Source: Actinomycetota bacterium (GTDB taxonomy: Bacteria > Actinomycetota > Actinomycetes > Mycobacteriales > Mycobacteriaceae). From it: 64,000 bases of DNA. Location of the stretch: positions 37,674 to 101,673 of the forward strand of contig JAFDWN010000007.1 of assembly GCA_018268465.1 (NCBI GenBank), given 5' to 3'. The notes beneath the pieces were generated by a model. The model did not search any database. It was not told where the DNA came from and saw nothing but the letters and a program-made list of their open reading frames with translations. Made by a program: the position numbers and the translations under genes. This document shows positions 17,628 to 26,164 of this stretch, in pieces (position 1 is the first letter of the stretch; every line of letters begins with the position of its first letter).

Positions 17628-19075
17628 CGTGCGGTCTCCATTTCGTTGTCGGTCGGGTTGTCATGTCGGGCGGCGTGCGGTCGGCGCACCGCGACCGCGG
17701 CGCCGCCGAGGAATGCACCGGCGAGCAGAACGCCGATGATCGCGGCAAGGGTGGTGGAGCCGCCGACCAACAGCGGCAGGTTCACGGCCGTCATGACCAG
17801 CAGGACGGCCAGTCCGGCGAAGCCCAGCCCCGGAGCGATCAGTGTGTGCCACACCCTGGTGTCGAAGCGCCAGCGCCGGAAATACACGATGACCGCCGCC
17901 GACGTCAGCGTCATCAACGCGACGATGCCCACCGAGGACACCCCGGCGAACCACGCGAACACCTGCGTGACGGGGTCGAGGCCGGCCGCCGCCGACACCG
18001 CCACCAACACCAGCGCCGATACGGTCTGCACGACCGACGCGAGATACGGCGATGCGTGCCGCGCATGCGAGCGACCGCACCAGCTCGGCAGGGCCCGGGT
18101 GTTGCCGAGCGCGAAGATGTACCGCGCCAGAACATTGTGGAATGACAGCAGCGCGGCGAAAAGGCTTGTGATCAACAAGATCTGGACCAGCTGACCGGCG
18201 ACCGACCCGACGTAGCGGGTGGCGGTCTCGGTGATCATGCCCTCGGGGTTCTCGGTGGCCAGCGCGACGGCGCCCGCATCACCCCAGGCCGTGACCATCG
18301 CCCAGCTGCTCAGCGCGTAGAAACCGCCGATGAGCAACAGCGCCAGGTACGTCGCACGGGGGATGGTGCGGGCCGGATCGCGCGCCTCGTCGCGGAACAC
18401 GGCCGTCGCCTCGAACCCGATGTAACCGGCGATCGCGAAGATCAGGGCGATGCCGGGGGCGCCGGAGAAGAAGTTCCCCGGGTGCAGAGCGGCGGTGGAC
18501 AGCCCTTCGGGCCCGCCGCGGCCGAGTACCGCGGCGTTGATGACCATGACGATGCCGACCTCACAGATCAGCAGGACACCGAGGACTTTCCCGGACAGTT
18601 CGATGTGGCGATACCCCAGCGTCGCGACCACGGCCATCATCGCCACCGCGTAGACGAACCAGGGCACCGCGGGCCCGCCGTAAGAGGTGACGAGGTCGTT
18701 GACGGCCGCGCCGATGTAGCCGTACACCGCGCCCTGCACCGCCGTGTACGACAGCAGCGCCAGGAACGCCGCCCCCAGCCCCGTGTGCCGGCCCAGACCG
18801 TGCGCCACGTAGGTGTAGAACGCGCCCGCCCCGCGGATGTGTCGGGACATCGCGGTGAATCCGACCGCGAACAGCAGCAGCACCGCGGTGCACACCACAT
18901 ACGACGCCGGGAAGGCCGCACCATTGCCCGCGGCGATACCCAGCGGCACGGTGCCCGCGACGACCGTCAGCGGGGCGGCGGCCGCCACCACCATGAACAC
19001 GATGGCGGCGGGGCCGAGACGCCCCGCCAATGCGTGCGATTTCCCGGGCGACGACAGAAGAGCATCGGTTGTCAT
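17624..19075 (-). CDS. APC-family amino acid/amine permease
   Basis: Taken from ATG 19075 this is a 483-residue amino-acid/polyamine/organocation transporter with about 12 membrane helices. The consensus GPAAIVFMVVAAAAPLTVVAG lies in helix 1, and helix 6 carries GYIGFEATAVFRDEARDPARTIPRA, the classic FE[AS] motif of the family. The longer open frame up to 19213 runs through the operator region and reads as junk. As the first gene of an operon with the amine oxidase, it most likely imports the oxidase substrate. A 505-base operator-rich region lies upstream. Confidence 0.9.
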   Translation of the reverse strand: MTTDALLSSPGKSHALAGRLGPAAIVFMVVAAAAPLTVVAGTVPLGIAAGNGAAFPASYVVCTAVLLLFAVGFTAMSRHIRGAGAFYTYVAHGLGRHTGLGAAFLALLSYTAVQGAVYGYIGAAVNDLVTSYGGPAVPWFVYAVAMMAVVATLGYRHIELSGKVLGVLLICEVGIVMVINAAVLGRGGPEGLSTAALHPGNFFSGAPGIALIFAIAGYIGFEATAVFRDEARDPARTIPRATYLALLLIGGFYALSSWAMVTAWGDAGAVALATENPEGMITETATRYVGSVAGQLVQILLITSLFAALLSFHNVLARYIFALGNTRALPSWCGRSHARHASPYLASVVQTVSALVLVAVSAAAGLDPVTQVFAWFAGVSSVGIVALMTLTSAAVIVYFRRWRFDTRVWHTLIAPGLGFAGLAVLLVMTAVNLPLLVGGSTTLAAIIGVLLAGAFLGGAAVAVRRPHAARHDNPTDNEMETAR

Positions 19076-19137
19076 GGCATTCACTTTCGTGCAAATGAGC
19101 GGACAATTGGTTGCGATGCGGTAAGGCATTGGCAAGT

Positions 19138-19174
19138 TCGAATGAGAATGGCCGCGACACACATTCTCATTCGA
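19138..19174. promoter_or_regulatory. Operator 1: perfect 13-11-13 inverted repeat
   Basis: TCGAATGAGAATG at 19138-19150 and its exact complement CATTCTCATTCGA at 19162-19174 are separated by 11 bases, so the centres of the arms are 24 bases apart. It lies 63 bases upstream of the amine permease start and so could overlap its promoter. Such a dyad is a typical regulator-binding site. Confidence 0.75.
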
Positions 19175-19336
19175 CCGCGAGAGTTCACCCGTCGGTCGAT
19201 GCGACATACACACGTCGACGCGTTTCCATCGCCGTCGCCCTGCGCAGTGTCAGGCCTCCCGCAACGGAAAGCCAAGGTGTGATGTGGATCCGCCACTGGA
19301 AACTACGCCCAAATGTGGTGCACGTCACCACTTATT

Positions 19337-19397
19337 TCGAATGGGTATCGCGGCCCATGCCATTCTCATTCGACGTCACACACGCATTCTCAATTCA
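19337..19397. promoter_or_regulatory. Operator 2: imperfect 13-11-13 dyad plus a direct half-site
   Basis: TCGAATGGGTATC (19337-19349) faces CATTCTCATTCGA (19361-19373) across the same 11-base spacer as operator 1, matching in 10 of 13 positions. A third, degenerate copy CATTCTCAATTCA starts at 19385, again 24 bases on. The regular 24-base step suggests cooperative binding of dimers on one helix face. A fourth lone copy is at 19470-19482. Confidence 0.65.
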
Positions 19398-19580
19398 GCG
19401 TCGCCGCTGCCGCAGCTCCGCGCGGCGCGGCGTCCGCGAGCCGCCGGTTTCGCGCGATTCCGGTTGACGGATTCTCATTCGGGATTCGGCAGAATTTACG
19501 CGGGAGCGCTGTCGCCACCGGGCCGGGTGGGCTACCTTCCCTCTGGGTTCCCGGCACGGGTAGACAGGCGGTAAGTCACG

Positions 19581-21035
19581 GTGCGCAGCATTCGGGCGAT
19601 GCGGAGCAGATCGCCGGTGTCGGGTCTGCGCCGCGGCGAGCTGTCCTTCGCCCAGGTGCTCGGCCAGTCGGTGTCGGCGGTGGCCCCGTCCGCGGTGATG
19701 GTGACCCTGCCCGCGATCGTCATCCCGGCGGCCGGATCGCTGACCCTTGCCGTCTTCGTCGTCACCGCCCTGCTGATGACCGCGGTCGGCTACTGCGTGA
19801 GTCAGTTCTCCACGCGGATGGTCGCGGTCAGCGGGCTCTACAGCTACACCGTCAAGGGTCTCGGGCCGATTCCCGGCATCGGGGCGGGATGGTCGCTGCT
19901 CATCGGCTACGCCGGGGCCGCGATGGCCAGCACGCTCGGCGCCGCCAGCTACCTCGCCGCCCTGCTGGGGCGACTCGGCGTGCCCGGCGGGCGGCCCACC
20001 GTCGCGGTGCTGGCCGTCGCCGTCGGTGCGCTCGCCCTGACGCTGATGATCCGAGGAGTGCGGCTGTCGGCCCGGATCTCGCTGACGGTCGAGGTTTTCG
20101 CGATCCTCGCCGCGGGCGCCGTGTTGGTCATCGCGTTCACCCACGCGCTGGGCGACGGCTCCGGCAACCGCCCCGCACCCCCCGCGGCGCCACCCGAGCT
20201 GGGTTTCGCTCTGTTGCTTGCCATCACGTCCTTCGTCGGATTCGAGAGCGCCTCCACCGTCGCCCGCGAGGCGCGCAGGCCGTTCGTCACCGTGACCCGC
20301 GCGATCCGGTGGTCACCGGTGGCGTTGGGGGTGTTGTACCTGTTCGCCGCCGCGATGCAGTCCACCCAGACCCTCGTCGCCGGAACGGGTTCCATCCCCA
20401 TCGTGCTCAGCATGCCGTCGACGGGAGGCTCCGCATCGACCGCGCTGACGATCCTGATGGAACTCGGCATCGCCGCGTCCTGGTTCGCCTGCGTGATCGG
20501 TTCCACCACCGCACTGTCGCGGACGTTGTTCGCGATGGGCCGCGAGGGTGTGGTGTCGCGCCGGATGGGCCGCACCCACCCCGTGTTCCGCACCCCGCAC
20601 ATCGCGCTGCTCGTCGCGATGCCGCTCATCGCCGCCGTCCCGATCGGCTACCTGTTCGTCGCGGGTTCCAGCCGCGAGGTGCTGATCGGCCTGCTCGCCG
20701 TGTCGGCGCACGGCTATGTCGGCGCCTATCTCCTGGTGTCGCTGGCCACACCGGCGTTCCTGCACCGTATCGGTGAGCTCACCCGCACGCCGGTGCTCGT
20801 CGGCGTCGCCTCGGCCGCCCTGATGATCGCGATCATCGGCTGGGCGGCGTTCACGGTCGAATCCCCGGTGTGGATCGCGACGGCGGTGTACGCGACGCTG
20901 GTGGCCACCGGTTACGCCCTGTTCGTGCTGCGCAGACGCTCGGTGCCCGACCTGACCGCCCGGGTCGGGGTGTTCGACGAGACGGTGGCCGGCGACGTGC
21001 TGACCGACTACAACCCCTGGCAGGTCCGCCCATGA
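19581..21035 (+). CDS. APC-family permease (second copy)
   Basis: A 484-residue permease of the amino-acid/polyamine/organocation superfamily with about 12 helices. The helix 1 region is GQSVSAVAPSAVMVTLPAIVIP, and the family's helix 6 motif is SFVGFESASTVAREARRPFVTV. It differs clearly from the divergent permease, so the two are paralogues of old date rather than a recent duplication. GTG at 19581 starts it; an in-frame ATG at 19599 is an alternative. Its stop overlaps the start of the IclR regulator by 4 bases. It probably imports a related amine or its oxidation product. Confidence 0.88.
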   Translation: MRSIRAMRSRSPVSGLRRGELSFAQVLGQSVSAVAPSAVMVTLPAIVIPAAGSLTLAVFVVTALLMTAVGYCVSQFSTRMVAVSGLYSYTVKGLGPIPGIGAGWSLLIGYAGAAMASTLGAASYLAALLGRLGVPGGRPTVAVLAVAVGALALTLMIRGVRLSARISLTVEVFAILAAGAVLVIAFTHALGDGSGNRPAPPAAPPELGFALLLAITSFVGFESASTVAREARRPFVTVTRAIRWSPVALGVLYLFAAAMQSTQTLVAGTGSIPIVLSMPSTGGSASTALTILMELGIAASWFACVIGSTTALSRTLFAMGREGVVSRRMGRTHPVFRTPHIALLVAMPLIAAVPIGYLFVAGSSREVLIGLLAVSAHGYVGAYLLVSLATPAFLHRIGELTRTPVLVGVASAALMIAIIGWAAFTVESPVWIATAVYATLVATGYALFVLRRRSVPDLTARVGVFDETVAGDVLTDYNPWQVRP

Positions 21036-21784
21036 GCCCGGGCGAGGGCTCCCTGTCGGGCCGTCAGCCCAAGGCCGTGCAGAGCGCGCTGCGGGTGCTC
21101 GAGGAGGTGGCGAGGGCCGGCGTCGGCGTAACCGCCAAGGAGATCGCCCAGAACCTCGACCTGCCGTCGGCCACCACCTATCGGCTGTTGAATCTGCTCG
21201 TGGCCGACGGCTACATCGTGCGGTTGCCGGATCTCACCGGGTTCTCGCTGGGGCACCGGATGAGCACGCTGATCGACGCGACGGTGGCGCCGAGGGTGTG
21301 CACCGCGGCCCGCGACGTGCTCGCGGAGATGCGGTTGTCGGTGCGGTTCGGGGTCCACCTGTTCTACTTCACCAACACGGCCGTACGCATCGCCGACGCG
21401 GACGCCGAATTCCCGCCGCCCGCCGACGAATCGGTGCTCAACCGCCATCTGCACGCATGCGCCGTCGGCAAACTGCTGCTGGCCGAGAAGGGTGACGCGG
21501 GCGAGCTGGTGCCCGCCTCGCTGGCCCCACTGACCGACCGCACGGTGGGCTCGCGCAGCGAACTGTTCGAACAGCTGCACACGGTCCGCGGGCAGGGCTA
21601 CGCCGCCCAGACCGGTGAACTGCGCAGCGAGACCGCGTGTGTGGCCGTGCCCGTGCGCGCGCCGTCGGGGGAACTCGTGGCCGCCCTGGCGATGTCAGGA
21701 CGCAGCGATCAGGACACCTTGCTGCACAGGCAGATTCAGCCGCTGGCCGAATGCGCCGCGCGGCTCAGCCCGCTGCTGGCCTGA
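21032..21784 (+). CDS. IclR-family transcriptional regulator
   Basis: A 250-residue regulator from ATG 21032. The winged helix-turn-helix is at about 12-70 (AVQSALRVLEEVARAG, VTAKEIAQNLDLPSATTYRLLNLLVADGYI). The effector domain at about 85-248 carries the IclR pattern HLHACAVGKLLLAE and GYAAQTGELRSETACVAVPV. IclR proteins bind small organic acids or amines and act as repressors or activators from dyads near promoters. It is translationally coupled to the second permease, so it is the best candidate to bind the repeated dyads at 19138-19482. It converges on an acyl-CoA synthetase gene. Confidence 0.9.
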   Translation: MSPGEGSLSGRQPKAVQSALRVLEEVARAGVGVTAKEIAQNLDLPSATTYRLLNLLVADGYIVRLPDLTGFSLGHRMSTLIDATVAPRVCTAARDVLAEMRLSVRFGVHLFYFTNTAVRIADADAEFPPPADESVLNRHLHACAVGKLLLAEKGDAGELVPASLAPLTDRTVGSRSELFEQLHTVRGQGYAAQTGELRSETACVAVPVRAPSGELVAALAMSGRSDQDTLLHRQIQPLAECAARLSPLLA

Positions 21785-21801
21785 GCACGGCCGGCCCGGC
21801 G

Positions 21802-23424
21802 TCACAATGCGTCGACGCTCAGCAGCCGCGCGCTCTCGGCGCGCATGTCGACCTTGCGCACCTTGCCGGTGACGGTCATCGGGAACTCGTCGACCACCCG
21901 CACATACCGCGGGATCTTGTAGTGGGCGAGCTTGCCGGATGCGAACACGCGCACCGCGTCGGCGTCCAGCGGGTCACGGCCGGGCTTCATCCGTATCCAG
22001 GCACAGATCTCCTCGCCGAACCTGGCATCCGGCACACCGACCACCTGGGCGTCGTCGACGTCGGGGTGGGTGTAGAGGAACTCCTCCACCTCGCGCGGGT
22101 AGATGTTCTCCCCGCCGCGGATCACCATGTCCTTGATCCGCCCGACGACGCTGCAGTAGCCGTCCTCACGCATGACCGCCAGATCACCGGTGTGCATCCA
22201 CCCGTCGGCGTCCACGGCATCGCGGGTGCGCTCCTCGTCACGCCAGTAGCCGAGCATCACCGAGTAACCGCGCGTACAGAATTCGCCCGTGGCGCCCCGC
22301 GGGACCACATCGCCGGTGTCCGGGTCGACGATCTTGATCTCGACGTTGGGATGGGCCCGGCCGATGGTGGAAGTGCGCCGCTCCAGATCGTCGTCGATCA
22401 GCGTCTGGCAGGACACCGGTGACGTCTCGGTCATCCCGTAGGCGATCGCGACCTCCGACATGTTCATCTCGTTGACGCACCGTTTCATGACCTCGATCGG
22501 GCACACCGAACCCGCCATGATGCCGGTGCGCAGACTCGACAGATCGGTCGTGGCGAAGGCGGGATGGCCGAGCATCGCGATGAACATCGTCGGCACCCCG
22601 TAAACCCCGGTACAGCGCTCCTTTTCGATCGCCTCGAGGGTCAGCTTCGGATCGAATCCGGGTGCGGGGATGACCATGGTCGCGCCGTGGGTGGTGCAGC
22701 CCAGGTTGCCCATCACCATGCCGAAACAGTGGTAGAACGGCACCGGGATGCACAGCCGGTCACCGGGCCCCAGCTTGATCAGCTCGGTGACGAAGAACCC
22801 GTTGTTGAGGATGTTGCGGTGCGACAGCGTCGCCCCCTTGGGGAAACCCGTTGTGCCCGAGGTGTACTGGATGTTGATCGGATCGCGGTTGTCCAGCGCC
22901 GCCAACCGTTGCGCCAGTTGTTCGGCGGGCACCCCGTCGGCGTCGGCATACAGCTGCGCCCAATCCCCGCCGCCAAGGAACACAACCTGCTCCAGGCCGA
23001 CGATGTCGGGGCGGACCTGCGCGACCATGCTCACGTAGTCCGAACTCTTGAACGACCGCGCGGAGATCAGCATCCGGACGCCGGACTGCTCGAGCACATA
23101 GGCCAGCTCGTGGGTGCGGTAGGCGGGGTTGATATTGACCAGGATCGCCCCGATCTTGGCCGTCGCGTACTGCACCACGGTCCATTCGGCGCAATTCGGC
23201 GCCCACATGCCGACCCGGTCGCCGCGCGCGATGCCACGGGCCATCAAACCCCGCGCCACGACGTCGATCTCGTCGTTGAGCTCCCCGTACGTCCAGCGCC
23301 TGCCGGTCGCGACATCCACGAGCGCCTCGGTGTCGGGCGCACCGCGCGCGATGCGCTCGAAATTCGCGCCGACGGTCTCCTCCAGGATCGCGATGTCGGT
23401 GCGTCCCGCGTCGTACGACTCCAT
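21802..23424 (-). CDS. Acyl-CoA synthetase (FadD-type, AMP-binding)
   Basis: A 540-residue adenylate-forming enzyme that activates a carboxylic acid to acyl-AMP and then to the CoA thioester. The P-loop is YTSGTTGFPKGATLSH (about 188-203), the adenine motif is YGMTETSP (about 320), GDLAVMREDGY holds the ribose-binding Asp (about 415), and the catalytic lysine is in TVTGKVRKVDMR near 523. The substrate is likely a medium-chain or branched acid, comparable with FadD35-like proteins, but this is uncertain. The second gene of a pair: its start lies 3 bases after the upstream synthetase's stop. Confidence 0.9.
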   Translation of the reverse strand: MESYDAGRTDIAILEETVGANFERIARGAPDTEALVDVATGRRWTYGELNDEIDVVARGLMARGIARGDRVGMWAPNCAEWTVVQYATAKIGAILVNINPAYRTHELAYVLEQSGVRMLISARSFKSSDYVSMVAQVRPDIVGLEQVVFLGGGDWAQLYADADGVPAEQLAQRLAALDNRDPINIQYTSGTTGFPKGATLSHRNILNNGFFVTELIKLGPGDRLCIPVPFYHCFGMVMGNLGCTTHGATMVIPAPGFDPKLTLEAIEKERCTGVYGVPTMFIAMLGHPAFATTDLSSLRTGIMAGSVCPIEVMKRCVNEMNMSEVAIAYGMTETSPVSCQTLIDDDLERRTSTIGRAHPNVEIKIVDPDTGDVVPRGATGEFCTRGYSVMLGYWRDEERTRDAVDADGWMHTGDLAVMREDGYCSVVGRIKDMVIRGGENIYPREVEEFLYTHPDVDDAQVVGVPDARFGEEICAWIRMKPGRDPLDADAVRVFASGKLAHYKIPRYVRVVDEFPMTVTGKVRKVDMRAESARLLSVDAL

Positions 23425-23427
23425 GGG

Positions 23428-25128
23428 TCAGTCCACCAGCTCCTCGTAGCGGTACTCCGACGCGATGCGCTCCCCCGCCTCGTGGGCCGCATCCTCCCGG
23501 CGGCGGAGTTCGACCCGGCGGATCTTGCCCGAGATGGTTTTGGGCAGTTCGAAGAACTCGATGCGGCGCACCCTCAGATACGGCGGCAGGTGCTCGCGCG
23601 CGTACTGCAGGATCTGCCGCGCGGTGTCCGCGTCGGCCGCCCACCCCTCGGCCAGCGCCACGTAGGCCTTCGGCACCGTCAGACGGGTGTCGTCGGGCTG
23701 CGGGACCACCGCCGCCTCCACCACCGCGGGATGCTCGATGAGCACGCTCTCCAGTTCGAACGGCGAGACCTTGTAGTCGGAGGATTTGAAGACGTCGTCG
23801 GTGCGCCCGATGTAGGTGATGTACCCGTCCTCGTCGCGGCGCGCCACATCCCCGGTGTGGTAGTAGCCGCCCCACATGACCATTTCGTTGCGCCGCGGGT
23901 CGTCGAGGTAGCCGCTCATCAGGTTCACCGGTTCGCGGCTCAGCTCCAGGCAGATCTCCCCTTCGTCGGCGGCCTCGCCGGTGAGCGGGTCGATCAGCAC
24001 GACCGGCACACCGGGCATCGGCCGCCCCATCGAACCCGGCTTCACCGCCTGGCCCGGCGTATTGCCGACCTGCAGCGTCGTCTCCGTCTGCCCGAACCCG
24101 TCGCGGATGGTCAACCCCCACGCCCGCTCCACCCGGGCGATGACGTCGGGGTTGAGCGGCTCACCCGCGCCGAGGATTTCGCGCAGCCCGTCGGGCCGGG
24201 CGCCGAGATCGGACTGGATCAGCATCCGCCACACCGTCGGCGGCGCACAGAACGTGTTGACCCTGGCACGGCGCAGTTGGGCGAGCAGTGTGGCCGCGTC
24301 GAAACGCGCGTAGTTGTAGACGAAGATCGTGGCCTCGGCGATCCACGGGGCGAAAAAGCAGCTCCACGCGTGTTTGGCCCAGCCCGGTGAGCTGATCGCC
24401 AGATGCACGTCGCCGGGCTGCACACCGATCCACGCCATCGTCGACAGGTGCCCGACCGGATAACTGACCTGCGAATGCTGTACCAACTTGGGTTTGCTCG
24501 TAGTACCCGAGGTGAAGTAGATCAGCAGCGGATCACCGACGTCGGTGCACGCGGTGAACGGCCCGGCGGAGGTGACCGTGGCGGCCTCGCCGTAGTGGTG
24601 CCAGCCCGGCACCGGCTCGCCGACGGCAATACGCGTGTACCGGCCGGCCACCCCGTCGAACTTCGGAGTGTCGGCGGCGTTGGCGATGACGAACGACGCC
24701 CCGCCGCGCGCGATCCGGTCGGCCAGATCGTCGGCCCCGAGCGCACCGGTGGTCGGCATGATCACCGCACCCAGCTTGGCGATCGCCAGCATCGACTCCC
24801 ACAGCTCGACCTGATTGCCGAGCATGAGGATCACCCGGTCGCCCTTGCCCACGCCCAGCCCCGCGAGCCACGTCGCGACCCGATCGGAGCGCTCGGCCAT
24901 CTCGGCGAAGGTGACCTTCTGTTCGCCGCCGTCCTCTTCGACGATCCACAGCGCGAGCCGCTGCGCCGACGACGGGGTGCGGGCGGTGACGTCGAACCAG
25001 TCGGTCGCCCAGTTGAAGGTGCCCGTCAGCCGCGGCCACGCGAACGTGTCCACCGCCTTCTCGTAGTCGCTGATGACGGCACAGAGCTGATCGCGAGCGC
25101 CGCGATAGATATCGGTGTTGGTCGCCAT
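23428..25128 (-). CDS. Acyl-CoA synthetase (acetyl-CoA/medium-chain synthetase-like)
   Basis: From ATG 25128 a 566-residue AMP-forming ligase of the ACSM/acetyl-CoA synthetase type. Motifs are YFTSGTTSKPKLVQHS (about 200), SSPGWAKHAWSCFFAPW (about 240), GFGQTETT (about 335), YYHTGDVARRDEDGY (about 425) and the catalytic-lysine loop KTISGKIRRVELR near 535. In this enzyme type the W-rich SPGWAKHAWS segment lines the acyl pocket. A longer frame to 25335 runs into the divergent LuxR gene and is rejected. It is the promoter-proximal gene of the pair, with 50 bases to the divergent regulator. Confidence 0.9.
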   Translation of the reverse strand: MATNTDIYRGARDQLCAVISDYEKAVDTFAWPRLTGTFNWATDWFDVTARTPSSAQRLALWIVEEDGGEQKVTFAEMAERSDRVATWLAGLGVGKGDRVILMLGNQVELWESMLAIAKLGAVIMPTTGALGADDLADRIARGGASFVIANAADTPKFDGVAGRYTRIAVGEPVPGWHHYGEAATVTSAGPFTACTDVGDPLLIYFTSGTTSKPKLVQHSQVSYPVGHLSTMAWIGVQPGDVHLAISSPGWAKHAWSCFFAPWIAEATIFVYNYARFDAATLLAQLRRARVNTFCAPPTVWRMLIQSDLGARPDGLREILGAGEPLNPDVIARVERAWGLTIRDGFGQTETTLQVGNTPGQAVKPGSMGRPMPGVPVVLIDPLTGEAADEGEICLELSREPVNLMSGYLDDPRRNEMVMWGGYYHTGDVARRDEDGYITYIGRTDDVFKSSDYKVSPFELESVLIEHPAVVEAAVVPQPDDTRLTVPKAYVALAEGWAADADTARQILQYAREHLPPYLRVRRIEFFELPKTISGKIRRVELRRREDAAHEAGERIASEYRYEELVD

Positions 25129-25178
25129 GCCCGATAGGATCCAGGTCACAATCAGTCCGACGCTACCCCCGAAAGTGG

Positions 25179-26069
25179 GTGCCCACGGTGCCCCTCGACG
25201 AGCAACCCGCGACGCCGGCCCGGTCGCCGTTGCTGCGGCCGCGCGACGCCGACGCGGTGCGCGCAGAGCTGCGGCGCGTCGCGGCGGAGACGAGCCTGCC
25301 GCTGACGTTCGGCGGCGAGGTGCACGACGACACACTGCTCCTCACGGAGTTCTTCGGCGCGCGGACCAGCGCGATGCGGGGGCTTGCGGTGCTGCCCAGC
25401 GCCGGACTCGGCGGTGCGACGATGGTGGCGCGGCGGCCGCTGTCCGTCGCCGACTATCGCAGATCCTCGACGATCACCCACGACTACGACGGTCCGGTGC
25501 TCGTCGAGGGCATCACCTCGATCCTCGCGGTCCCCGTCGTCGTGGACGGGCGGGCCCGCGCGGTGCTGTACGGGGCCTACCGCGCGGCCGCGCCGATCGG
25601 CGATCGGACCGCCGACGCCATGGTGGCCTCCGCCCGCCGGCTGGGTATGGAGCTGCGGGTACGGGACGAGGTGGACCGCCGCATGCGGTTGCGGGAGGCG
25701 CAGCTGGCCAACTTCGGCGACCCCGTTGCCGGTGCCGAACAGGTCCGCGAGGTGCATGCCGAATTGCGGCGGCTGGCCGCCGACACGACCGTCGGGCCGG
25801 CGATCCGCGCCCGTCTGCGCGGCCTCGCGGCCCGGCTCGGCAGCGCGGCGTCCGGCGAGGCGCCGACGCTGAGCACACCGCTGACCGAGCGGGAACTCGA
25901 CGTGCTGTCACAGGTTGCGCTGGGTTGCACCAATGCCGAAGCGGCGAAGCGTCTTTCGCTGCGGCCGGAGACGGTCAAGAGCTATCTGCGCAGCGCGGCG
26001 GCCAAACTGGGCACCCGCACCCGCCACGAATCGGTATCCAGGGCGCGGCGGTCACGGCTTCTTCCGTAG
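25179..26069 (+). CDS. LuxR-family regulator with GAF-like sensor domain
   Basis: A 296-residue regulator. The N-terminal part (about 45-160) looks like a GAF-type sensor (ILAVPVVVDGRARAVLYGAYR), a helical linker follows, and the C-terminal LuxR helix-turn-helix is at about 228-290 (LTERELDVLSQVALGCTNAEAAKRLSLRPETVKSYL). GTG at 25179 or 25188 may start it. It is divergent from the two acyl-CoA synthetases across a short gap, the usual layout for their regulator. It probably senses an acid or its CoA ester. It converges on the ABC exporter operon. Confidence 0.88.
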   Translation: MPTVPLDEQPATPARSPLLRPRDADAVRAELRRVAAETSLPLTFGGEVHDDTLLLTEFFGARTSAMRGLAVLPSAGLGGATMVARRPLSVADYRRSSTITHDYDGPVLVEGITSILAVPVVVDGRARAVLYGAYRAAAPIGDRTADAMVASARRLGMELRVRDEVDRRMRLREAQLANFGDPVAGAEQVREVHAELRRLAADTTVGPAIRARLRGLAARLGSAASGEAPTLSTPLTERELDVLSQVALGCTNAEAAKRLSLRPETVKSYLRSAAAKLGTRTRHESVSRARRSRLLP

Positions 26070-26164
26070 CCGGCGCCGTCCGGTGGTGGATGCCGGCCCG
26101 CGGCAGCCGACCGATCGCGCGCCGGGCGACGGGCCGGCGCGAGATCGGGCCAGCCGGGCGGGCA

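Larger units (their letters stand above)
19076..19580. promoter_or_regulatory. Divergent regulatory region between the amine operon and the second permease
   Basis: 505 bases without a gene, AT-richer than the neighbours, between divergent permease genes. A motif close to CATTCTCATTCGA recurs at 19162, 19361, 19385 (as CATTCTCAATTCA) and 19470 (as GATTCTCATTCGG), with inverted partners at 19138 and 19337. This is the expected home of both promoters. I could not place -10 boxes with confidence. The IclR gene downstream of the right-hand permease is the obvious candidate regulator. Confidence 0.7.

Noticed and set aside
15093-18194. Open frame of 1033 codons on the plus strand
   Set aside because: It lies antisense to the amine oxidase, permease and two membrane genes, and reads as Arg/His/Gly-rich sequence without motifs, as expected opposite GC-rich genes.
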